From: Candidatus Uhrbacteria bacterium
GTDB taxonomy: Bacteria > Patescibacteriota > Patescibacteriia > UBA9934 > UBA11717
Direction of reading: 5' to 3'
Assembly: GCA_018701105.1 (NCBI GenBank)
Contig: JABIWD010000004.1
Span: 1 to 46,955 of the forward strand
Length of the DNA stretch: 46,955 nucleotides
Under the pieces are notes generated by a model. That model had not been told where the DNA came from and did no database searches. It worked only from the letters and a program-made list of their open reading frames with translations. The number at the start of each line of letters is the position of its first letter. Position 1 is the first letter of the stretch. The translations under genes and the position numbers were made by a program. Of the stretch, positions 1 through 7,428 are shown piece after piece.

Positions 1-975
1 AATGCCCTGATAGTCTCACGAGTCCTCTTTACCTTGTCAGCAGTCTCATACCTAGTAGGTGGTCATGTAGCCCTGTTCTATTTGGCAGCAATAATTGGCG
101 GCATAGGACGGTCGCTAGTAAGTGGTACTGGATCTGCGTTCATGCACGACACTTTGAGGGCGCTCAAGAAGGATCATAAGTTTTCACACATCATGGGTAA
201 GCTCGGCTCTATCGGATATGCCGTACCAATCGTCTTCATCATGTCTGTTCCCTTCCTTACAGACATCAGTTTCAAGCTACCCTTCCTAATAATGATCGTT
301 CTCGACATCATTGGCCTCGCAGCAGCGGTTTCGTTTACATCGCCAAAGAAATCGAATTCCGAGATCAAGGAAATCGGAACACACAACATGCGGAAGGTTC
401 TAAAGCTCGGCGCATCCAAGAATATATATCGATACATACTCTTCGTAGGATTCCTGCTCGGCTCTGTCACCGTATTCTCAGGTTTCAAAGACGTCTATCA
501 GCAATTCGTCGGCGTTCCAGTTATCTACTACGGAATTTTCTGGGGAATATCACGAGGACTCGTTGCACTCGCGCTACCGCTAAACGGCTGGGTTAAAGAG
601 CATCTTTCGTTTCTCCAATTTCTTGGAACGAAACTCATCGTCGCGTTATCCATATTCACCACGCTCGCGCTTACAAAGGACCCAGTTGTAATCGTAGCGA
701 TGTTTATCTTGATTGCCTCACTGAACTGGAGTTTCAACATCACCGAACAACATTACCTGCTGGACATGATGGGCAAGACGTCCTTCAAGGCGACCTTGCT
801 ATCCACGCGATCACTCGCATACGAAATCTTTTTCGCAACAGGATCGTTACTTGTCGGTCTCATGATCGGCGTCGACAACTACTCTGCAGCATTCTTCACT
901 GCCATGATAGTAGTCGCCGCAATCGGAATCCCATTCTACCTAGGACTGGTTGCGTCACATAGGCGTGCACAATAA
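1..975 (+). CDS. MFS-type permease, 5'-truncated by the window edge
   Basis: Frame open from base 1 (NALIVSRVLFTLSAVSYLVGG...); multiple TM segments with MFS-like GGIGRSLVSGTGSAFMHD motif; stop at 975. Confidence 0.7.
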   Translation, partial: NALIVSRVLFTLSAVSYLVGGHVALFYLAAIIGGIGRSLVSGTGSAFMHDTLRALKKDHKFSHIMGKLGSIGYAVPIVFIMSVPFLTDISFKLPFLIMIVLDIIGLAAAVSFTSPKKSNSEIKEIGTHNMRKVLKLGASKNIYRYILFVGFLLGSVTVFSGFKDVYQQFVGVPVIYYGIFWGISRGLVALALPLNGWVKEHLSFLQFLGTKLIVALSIFTTLALTKDPVVIVAMFILIASLNWSFNITEQHYLLDMMGKTSFKATLLSTRSLAYEIFFATGSLLVGLMIGVDNYSAAFFTAMIVVAAIGIPFYLGLVASHRRAQ

Positions 976-995
976 TCACCTATCCCCAACGACCC

Positions 996-1024
996 TTGAC
1001 ATCGACCCTGAGAGCTGTTGTAAT
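996..1024 (+). promoter_or_regulatory. sigma70-type promoter of tRNA-like RNA copy 1 (TTGACA-N17-TGTAAT)
   Basis: TTGACA 996-1001, 17-bp spacer, TGTAAT 1019-1024; flanks (CCTATCCCCAACGACCC...GAGCTGTTGTAATAGAAGCA) nearly identical to copy 2. Confidence 0.75.
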
Positions 1025-1028
1025 AGAA

Positions 1029-1207
1029 GCAGCCTTGTGAGGTTTAAGACCTCCAAATTCAGGGTGGCGACAAATTACCTCCCCATTATTCGTCTCATTG
1101 AGATGAACGGGGAGGTTTTTGTATCTCATGGGCCCGTGGAGGTAATGGTAACCTTGCATGGTTTGCCACCCTGAGTCGCGGATTCGATTCCCGCCGGGTC
1201 CATGAGG
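1029..1207 (+). ncRNA. putative novel tRNA-like ncRNA, copy 1 (leader hairpin, antisense segment, terminator-like hairpin, tRNA-like 3' domain)
   Basis: tRNA-like domain 1130-1202: acceptor GGGCCCG/CGGGTCC, T-loop TTCGATT, D-like arm GAGG...CCTT, no normal anticodon loop; leader TTCAGGGTGGC (1058-1068) complementary to GCCACCCTGAG (1165-1175). Confidence 0.65.
1077..1120 (+). terminator. terminator-like hairpin inside the RNA copy 1 leader
   Basis: ACCTCCCC(1077-1084)/GGGGAGGT(1109-1116) plus inner TCGTCTC/GAGATGA, followed by TTTTT. Confidence 0.5.
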
Positions 1208-1218
1208 GTTTAACCTAT

Positions 1219-1242
1219 AAAAAAGCCGTAGCAAGTGCTACG
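1219..1242 (-). terminator. Rho-independent terminator of the 1238-1582 gene
   Basis: minus strand CGTAGCACTTGCTACGGCTTTTTT. Confidence 0.6.
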
Positions 1243-1582
1243 ACGATGTGCGGAAACGACCGAGAATGCCGGAACCAAACGACAAGAGTCCGAGCCAGAA
1301 CCATGCGACCACGATCACGAGCGCGCCCACTGGCATCACGTCGTACTGAACGAGATGAACGAGCACGATGAAGAAAGACAATGGCGCGGTGTAATAGCCC
1401 GTGCCAAAGATCGACGCCATCACCCAGACCAAGATCACTTTTCCGAATCCCGTCTCGCTCAATTGCATCGAAGTCTCACGGTCGCCGATCAAGAGTCCGG
1501 CCGCCATGAGCCCCGTTGCCCACATGATCCCGAACGTATACAGAAACTGCCACCACTCAACCGAAGAAGAATCGTAAAACAT
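1238..1582 (-). CDS. hypothetical small multi-pass membrane protein
   Basis: ORF from MFYDSSSVEWWQFLY with SD GGGGGAG; 3-4 hydrophobic segments. Confidence 0.6.
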   Translation of the reverse strand: MFYDSSSVEWWQFLYTFGIMWATGLMAAGLLIGDRETSMQLSETGFGKVILVWVMASIFGTGYYTAPLSFFIVLVHLVQYDVMPVGALVIVVAWFWLGLLSFGSGILGRFRTSS

Positions 1583-1647
1583 GACTCCCCCTTTCAACGC
1601 AAACATAACAATACATCGCTATAAAGTCAACCTATCCCCAACGACCC

Positions 1648-1676
1648 TTGACACCAACCTCGCGAGCTGTTGTAAT
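1648..1676 (+). promoter_or_regulatory. sigma70-type promoter of tRNA-like RNA copy 2 (TTGACA-N17-TGTAAT)
   Basis: TTGACA 1648-1653, 17-bp spacer, TGTAAT 1671-1676. Confidence 0.75.
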
Positions 1677-1680
1677 AGAA

Positions 1681-1862
1681 GCACGCAGGTGAGGAATTAC
1701 TTCCAAATCCTTGTTGACGACAATACACCTCCCCAATTTGTTGGGTGAGGTGTATTTGTTTTGAAACCCCAGTGGACCCTGGGCCCGTGGTGGTAATTGG
1801 TAACCTCACTTGCATCGTCAACAAGGGTCGCGAGTTCGAATCTCGTCGGGTCCACCACTGGG
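1681..1862 (+). ncRNA. putative novel tRNA-like ncRNA, copy 2
   Basis: tRNA-like domain 1781-1857: GGGCCCG/CGGGTCC, T arm GCGAGTTCGAATCTCGT, encoded ACCA; leader TCCTTGTTGACGA (1708-1720) complementary to TCGTCAACAAGGG (1815-1827); leader hairpin TACACCTCCCCAA/TTGGG-T-GAGGTGTA. Confidence 0.65.
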
Positions 1863-1910
1863 TCATACTTGTCCGTGCCCCACCGGATAATCGATTTTAT
1901 TCATAATCAT

Positions 1911-3437
1911 ATGCCTATGCGCACATCGATTATTCCGATTTTATTCAGTCTGTTTCTTATCCCTGGGCTCGCCTCTGCAGCTTCAGTTGATACGGACAGT
2001 TTCACCGTCGACGTCACCGAGACGAACGGTAAGCTCGAGTTTTCTGTTGAACTTCGAGATGTTGAGCCCGAGCCGACGGTGGAGATTAGCGTCGAGCCAC
2101 CTTCAACAGAAGATATCGAATCAGTCATTGGACCCGAGCTACATTCCGGATCCCCTGGTGACATCTTGATCAACGAGTTTGTCTCTGATCCCGTAACTGG
2201 AGATGAAGAATGGATAGAGCTGTATAACACGACTTCGCAGTCCATAACTCTAACGGAGTGGTACTTAATAGATGGCTCGGACAAGAAAACTATGCTCGAG
2301 GGAACGCTGGAGCCCCGTTCATATATGGTGATCCATTCACCAAAAGGCGTTCTAAATAACGGAGGAGATGTGATCGAACTCTATGATGCATTCTCGGCAC
2401 AGATCGACGAGGTCGCTTACGGTTCATGGGACAATGCCACAGCTCCAAAGGCATCTGATCCGGAATCTGTTGGACGAGATCCTGATCAGGAGGAGATGTT
2501 CGTGATCATGACGCCTACTCCGGGCGCAGTGAACGTAACTACAGAGACTGTTGAGGCTGCTACGAGTGATACTTCAGTCGAGACAGATGACGATACCAGC
2601 AATACTGAAACCGACACTACAGATGAACAAGTTAGCGACCATGATTCAACAACGGGCGACTCAACAACGTGCACTCCAGCGGAAGAAGACGCTGGTGATG
2701 CTTCGGACGTTGCAGGCCCACAGTTTGTTGAGCTCGCGAATATCCGCGGACTCGCACTTGAGACCGAGCTCGCGACAGAAGGAATCGTTTCCGCAGTACC
2801 AGGAGTACTCGGAAAGCAAGTATTTTACCTTGCAGGATCTGGAATCCAGGTTTACCTGCACAGCTCCGAGTTCCCGCAGCTTGAACGTGGAACACGTGTG
2901 CATGTAGAAGGCGAACTACGGGAGTCTTCGGGCGAGTCGCGCATAAAATTGGACGATGCATCAGACATTCAGATTCTGAGCATGGAAGATGCGCCCACTC
3001 CACACGACATCACAACTGCCGAGATCGGCGAGGCTACGGAAGGATGGCTCGTACGACTAACAGGAATGGTTTCGGAGCGCTCATCTGGCGACTTTTACTT
3101 GGAGGACAGCAACGGAGAAGCTCGCGTGTTTATTAAAGACTCAACGGGCATCGCAAATACAACCGAGGTCGGTGATGAGATCACCGTAACTGGAATCGTA
3201 AGCGAAACTCGATCCGGATATAGGATCCTGCCACGTGATCAAGAGGATCTATTGCCACGAGTTGCTACAGAGGATAGCTCAGACCTACTCGCAATGGGAT
3301 CAACAAGCTCAAACTCACCGAGCGCACTCGGAGGATGGGTGCTTGCATCAGCCGCAGTGCTTGGACTCACGACAGCGGGACTTGTATCTGCAAAAAAGAG
3401 AGGTGCGAAATGGAATAAGTCACCACAAACTGCTTAA
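1911..3437 (+). CDS. secreted lamin-tail-domain (LTD) plus OB-fold-like protein with C-terminal TM anchor
   Basis: Signal peptide MPMRTSIIPILFSLFLIPGLASA; LTD motif ILINEFVSDPVTGDEEWIELYNTTSQSITLTEWYL; OB-like repeats; C-terminal hydrophobic segment then KKR. Confidence 0.7.
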   Translation: MPMRTSIIPILFSLFLIPGLASAASVDTDSFTVDVTETNGKLEFSVELRDVEPEPTVEISVEPPSTEDIESVIGPELHSGSPGDILINEFVSDPVTGDEEWIELYNTTSQSITLTEWYLIDGSDKKTMLEGTLEPRSYMVIHSPKGVLNNGGDVIELYDAFSAQIDEVAYGSWDNATAPKASDPESVGRDPDQEEMFVIMTPTPGAVNVTTETVEAATSDTSVETDDDTSNTETDTTDEQVSDHDSTTGDSTTCTPAEEDAGDASDVAGPQFVELANIRGLALETELATEGIVSAVPGVLGKQVFYLAGSGIQVYLHSSEFPQLERGTRVHVEGELRESSGESRIKLDDASDIQILSMEDAPTPHDITTAEIGEATEGWLVRLTGMVSERSSGDFYLEDSNGEARVFIKDSTGIANTTEVGDEITVTGIVSETRSGYRILPRDQEDLLPRVATEDSSDLLAMGSTSSNSPSALGGWVLASAAVLGLTTAGLVSAKKRGAKWNKSPQTA

Positions 3438-3438
3438 T

Positions 3439-3657
3439 ATGAAAAAAGAAGACACAAAGCCTCCGTACAAGAGCGTCGACGAGGTCAAAGCCGACTTTGA
3501 TGCAAAGGTTACGGAGATGAATATTGAACAAGGAACATCACAGCTACTACTTGCCTTCATGCTAGAGGAAAATCGCCAGGCATGGATTCGTGGAAAAGAA
3601 TTCGGCTGGAAAAAAGCCTGGACCTGGAAGCGTAAGGGCGAGGCTCAGACGGCGTAA
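3439..3657 (+). CDS. hypothetical protein (72 aa)
   Basis: MKKEDTKPPYKSVDEVKADFD... directly followed by a terminator. Confidence 0.5.
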   Translation: MKKEDTKPPYKSVDEVKADFDAKVTEMNIEQGTSQLLLAFMLEENRQAWIRGKEFGWKKAWTWKRKGEAQTA

Positions 3658-3689
3658 CAAAAAACCTCGGGGACGCCCGAGGTTTTTTT
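3658..3689. terminator. bidirectional Rho-independent terminator
   Basis: AAAAACCTCGGGGACGCCCGAGGTTTTTTT. Confidence 0.8.
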
Positions 3690-3693
3690 AATT

Positions 3694-5322
3694 CTAGAAC
3701 TGATCGTGGATTATCTTTGCCTGCCAACGAGACAAGTTCCACGCTTGCCACTCGTCGTTGTACTCGTAGTTCTTTATCCAGTTTGAATAAAATTGACTTT
3801 GAGCGTCGAGTGAGCGTGAAGCTGTACTAGATCGTGTTTGCAATTGACGGTTCGTAGCCTGCCACACTTTGTACACATCGGTGTTATAGACCTCAGGATC
3901 GCTATTATCTGGCCGCACCAGTTGATGTGCTTCTAACTCGTCTACCACCAACAAATATTCATCTACCCTCTGGTGGTTTGCTGAAATGTGGTCTTGGAAC
4001 TCGTCAGAGTTTACATGGTCCACAATGACTGAAGCTGCATCATCAGAAAGTCTGAACAAGAAGTGGTAATCAATCCCTGACCCTGTGTCCCCTCTGTCAA
4101 TGTTGTGCCGCGCAATAAACGCATCTGGATTCAAGAAGTTCAACCCGATTAGGGCAATAGCAAACGTGAAGACAATACTGTGAAGAATCGTGTTGTCCTT
4201 CAGCTTCGCGATCAACGCGGCGAACAAGATTACGAGAATGATCGCCACTACAACTAATCCGTAATGCGCGAACAAACGGTCATGCGTGAATCCAAACGCC
4301 TCCTCGTACAATCCGAGTCGCGTCCATGATGACCAGAGTACTCCCAAGGTCAAAACGAGCAATGAACCATTCAATACTTTGTTTAGAGCTTCGTGTTTAT
4401 CCGAACGTATCATCCTTACAGCCCATGTGATAGCGATCACGATCAACGCCACAACAATCAACTGAGCGAAGCCTTCACGTGCATACGTTGCATAAGTAAG
4501 ACCAAGCGACTCAAGACTTGCCTTGCCTCCAAACAAGTACACCGCCTGGATCAACAGGAATCCTACGAATACTAGGTTTGTTGTCCCAAGAACTATTGCA
4601 GTCTCAATACCAAGTTCTTTCTTTGGCTTAGCCTCTCCGATCTCACGTATCTTGGCACGCTTCCAGAATGCTGGCGCGAACATGAACAAGAATCCAAATG
4701 AGATAACAGCTATCATCAACAAGTCATCCAACAATTCCATTATGTCCTCCACGTGAAGAAGGCGCGTAAGTAGCTCGCGGGCCACTTCATCTGCAGCCGC
4801 AAACAAAGCGATGAAGATAGTCGCTACTATCAACGCAAGAATCGATCCTCGTGCTACGCGGGAAGACACTCCACTTCTCCTTTTGAGCTGCCTTAGTATT
4901 GGTACGCGTTCAAATACACTAGCAATTCCATCAATCAAAGGAAATAGTACAAAATCCCAGATCTTAAACTTCTTTATCGGCGCACCATATAAACTCACCA
5001 TCAACATGATGAACAGATACGTCATCGCGAATGCATTAAGGCCAAGAAGGAACTCTCCGTCACGAATCGCAAAGAAAAGTGACATGATTAGTATCGTTCC
5101 TGAAATCGCTGCCTCGTACCAACTAAGATGACGATGTGTGAATCGATCAAAAACAACGATCACACCAAACACCATTGCCGCAAACAACGGTACTACGACA
5201 CCCCACTGATGTCCGAAGAAAAATATATCCCACACTATTCCGAGTGCCAAAGACGTAAGCGCCAAAACGGACGGCTTAATCAGCTTTGAAACGGTTAACG
5301 GACTTGTATCCATCATGTTCAT
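3694..5322 (-). CDS. multi-pass membrane protein, DUF4173/DUF4153-like
   Basis: ~10 hydrophobic segments; FVGFLLIQAVYLFGG...TYATYAREGFAQLIVVALI is typical of DUF4173 proteins. Confidence 0.6.
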   Translation of the reverse strand: MNMMDTSPLTVSKLIKPSVLALTSLALGIVWDIFFFGHQWGVVVPLFAAMVFGVIVVFDRFTHRHLSWYEAAISGTILIMSLFFAIRDGEFLLGLNAFAMTYLFIMLMVSLYGAPIKKFKIWDFVLFPLIDGIASVFERVPILRQLKRRSGVSSRVARGSILALIVATIFIALFAAADEVARELLTRLLHVEDIMELLDDLLMIAVISFGFLFMFAPAFWKRAKIREIGEAKPKKELGIETAIVLGTTNLVFVGFLLIQAVYLFGGKASLESLGLTYATYAREGFAQLIVVALIVIAITWAVRMIRSDKHEALNKVLNGSLLVLTLGVLWSSWTRLGLYEEAFGFTHDRLFAHYGLVVVAIILVILFAALIAKLKDNTILHSIVFTFAIALIGLNFLNPDAFIARHNIDRGDTGSGIDYHFLFRLSDDAASVIVDHVNSDEFQDHISANHQRVDEYLLVVDELEAHQLVRPDNSDPEVYNTDVYKVWQATNRQLQTRSSTASRSLDAQSQFYSNWIKNYEYNDEWQAWNLSRWQAKIIHDQF

Positions 5323-5347
5323 AGAAGTTATTTAATATTGAGCGGGT

Positions 5348-6586
5348 TTATACCAATTTTTTTAGTAAATCGTCAACGGAGAGCTCCTCGATCTCGCCAG
5401 TAGCTCTTGGTCTAAGCTCGACCACGCCATCAGCAGCTCCACGACCAACTGTCACGCGATATGGCATGCCCAAAAGGTCCGCATCCTTGAATTTCTCCCC
5501 TGGCCCCTTATCACGATCGTCCATCAGCACCTCGATCCCAGCCTCTTCGAGCTTGCCGTAGATCTCGACTGCAAGTTTCTGCTGCACCTCGTCAGCCCAC
5601 TTCACAGGAACGATATGCACCTTGAATGGCGCGACAGATTCTGGCCACTTGATTCCGTTCTCGTCGTGATGAACCTCTACGATCGATCCCATGACACGCG
5701 ACGGACCGATTCCGTAACATCCCATTATGATCTCTGTCATCTTTCCGTCCTTACCCTGCAGCTTGAAATTGAATGCAGTAGTAAACTTGGTCTTCAAAGG
5801 GAAAATATTTCCAACTTCGATAGCCTTGTCGACCGAAATCTTGCCATCCTTACAATTTGGACACGCATCACCTTCCTTCACCTCCGCAATCTCCTTGTTC
5901 TGCGCGAATCCACAACTACAGTGGAACACGAGGTCCTCGCCGGACTCTGTGAACACCTGGTACTCGTGCGAATACTTCGAGAAAATGCCGCCGTCGGCTT
6001 CTACGAGCTTGGCGTCGAGTCCACATCGTTGGAAAATCTTTGAATAGGCTTCCTTGCTGCGATCGTAATACGCATCAAAGTCCTCCTCGGTTAGATGGAA
6101 GCTGTACAGGTCTTTCATCGAGAACTCGCGCCCTCTCAACAGCCCCGACTTTGCACGCGGCTCGTTTCTAAACTTATCTTGGATCTGGTAAACAGCGACT
6201 GGGAAATCTTTGTACGAAGTAACGAGCTGTTTTACGAGAGGAGTTACGATTTCTTCACCAGTTGAGCTTAGCGCAAGCTCCTTGTCCCCTGCTCCCGTGA
6301 GCTTAAACAAAATATCATCCATTGCTTCCCATCGATCCGTCTTAATATAGTTTTCTTTCGGATGAAGCGCCGGCATCAAAATCTCTTGTCCGTCGATCGC
6401 GTTCATCTCCTCACGCACAATCTGCTGCACGTTCTTCAATACACGCAATCCGAGCGGCAGGTATGTGTAAACACCTGACATCAACTGATTTATGAAACCG
6501 CCTTGTACCAACAACCGAGCATTAGCTGAATCGGCGTCATGTGGCACACTCTTATTAGTCTTTCCGAATAGTTTTGAGTAGTACAT
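5348..6586 (-). CDS. proS: prolyl-tRNA synthetase, short form lacking the INS editing insertion
   Basis: Class II motifs (FRNEPRAKSGLLRGREFSMKDLYSF, GCYGIGPSRVMGSIVE), C-terminal anticodon-binding domain; ~412 aa. Confidence 0.93.
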   Translation of the reverse strand: MYYSKLFGKTNKSVPHDADSANARLLVQGGFINQLMSGVYTYLPLGLRVLKNVQQIVREEMNAIDGQEILMPALHPKENYIKTDRWEAMDDILFKLTGAGDKELALSSTGEEIVTPLVKQLVTSYKDFPVAVYQIQDKFRNEPRAKSGLLRGREFSMKDLYSFHLTEEDFDAYYDRSKEAYSKIFQRCGLDAKLVEADGGIFSKYSHEYQVFTESGEDLVFHCSCGFAQNKEIAEVKEGDACPNCKDGKISVDKAIEVGNIFPLKTKFTTAFNFKLQGKDGKMTEIIMGCYGIGPSRVMGSIVEVHHDENGIKWPESVAPFKVHIVPVKWADEVQQKLAVEIYGKLEEAGIEVLMDDRDKGPGEKFKDADLLGMPYRVTVGRGAADGVVELRPRATGEIEELSVDDLLKKLV

Positions 6587-6635
6587 ATTGTGCTCATGGT
6601 AGCCAAAAAGCGCTATAAAGTCTAGATATAAACAA

Positions 6636-6664
6636 AACACTCGAGCCTGGGCTCGAGTGTTTCT
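6636..6664 (-). terminator. Rho-independent terminator
   Basis: AAACACTCGAGCC TG GGCTCGAGTGTTT palindrome between YceI and proS. Confidence 0.55.
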
Positions 6665-6678
6665 CGTTCTAAACGACT

Positions 6679-7332
6679 CTACTTAATCCAAGTTACGTCC
6701 AATGTCAGCTCCACGTCGTCCTTTATTGCACTATCGCCAAGACTCGCAAAGATCTTGCCAGACTGAGCATTCACTCCCCAATTCGTTCGGTCGATAGTTG
6801 TATCTCCTGTCAGATGAACCGAGTTCTCGTCGTGCTCGATAATCACAGGGAACGATACTCCACGAGTAATCTCGCGCATTGTCAGGTCACCCTTCACTGT
6901 CTGTGAGCCGTCCTCTGCAGTTTCTAAAGATGTGAACACAAACTTTGATGTTGGGTACTCTTCAACAAAGAAGAAGTCCTCTGATTCCAAGTGTGTGATC
7001 AACCCGCCAGACTTATCTTCCGGTAGATCAAGCGATGTGATGGTAGTCATGTCCATTGTAACTGAACCCGACACGACCTCACCCTCTGTAATAACGAGGC
7101 CTCCTTCTGACATCACGATCTCACCATTGTGACCTTGCTTTGTAATCTTTTCTGCAACCCACGCGACCTTGCTCACGCTCGAGTCGATTGAGTACTCCCC
7201 GTCCTCCAATACATCTGCCATAACTTCTCCTTCCTCAGGAATAATCTCCACCTCCGCCACTGGTTCCGCCGTCTGACTACATCCCGCACCAACTAGCGCG
7301 AGGGTCAGGAATAACATTGATAGTTTTTTCAT
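6679..7332 (-). CDS. YceI-family lipoprotein
   Basis: Lipobox LVGAGC; YSIDSSVSKVAWVAEKI...GGLITHLESEDFFFVEEYPTSKFVF...GDLTMREITRGVSFPV. Confidence 0.85.
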   Translation of the reverse strand: MKKLSMLFLTLALVGAGCSQTAEPVAEVEIIPEEGEVMADVLEDGEYSIDSSVSKVAWVAEKITKQGHNGEIVMSEGGLVITEGEVVSGSVTMDMTTITSLDLPEDKSGGLITHLESEDFFFVEEYPTSKFVFTSLETAEDGSQTVKGDLTMREITRGVSFPVIIEHDENSVHLTGDTTIDRTNWGVNAQSGKIFASLGDSAIKDDVELTLDVTWIK

Positions 7333-7382
7333 AGTTTCTGGATTTTACCAAAGGGCTCTAGTAGGGACAAGTACGGGGACTA

Positions 7383-7413
7383 CAGACAAACAAAAAAACA
7401 CCACTCTAGTGAT
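7383..7413 (-). terminator. Rho-independent terminator
   Basis: minus strand GAGCATCACTAGAGTGGTGTTTTTTTG. Confidence 0.65.
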
Positions 7414-7428
7414 GCTCGAACTCGCCGC

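Noticed and set aside
1061-1075. T-box-like AGGGTGG in the leader of RNA copy 1
   Set aside because: Copy 2 has CCTTGTTGACG at the same position and no antiterminator/T-box layout or downstream aminoacyl-tRNA/amino-acid gene; the match is explained by self-complementarity
1130-1202. Ordinary tRNA-Ala(TGC) call for copy 1
   Set aside because: C at position 37, mismatched anticodon stem and 4-nt variable loop make a decoding tRNA unlikely, though a weak tRNAscan hit is possible
1029-1862. Classical or permuted tmRNA
   Set aside because: No tag ORF ending in an ALAA-like peptide, no pseudoknot string, and 5' and 3' acceptor strands are in normal tRNA order ~65 nt apart
1627-1866. Minus-strand ORF MTQWWTRRDSNSRPLL... 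and similar 980-1234 ORF (GGNRIRDSG)
   Set aside because: RRDSNSRP-type peptides are the classic spurious antisense translation of a tRNA T arm; these ORFs lie over the tRNA-like RNAs
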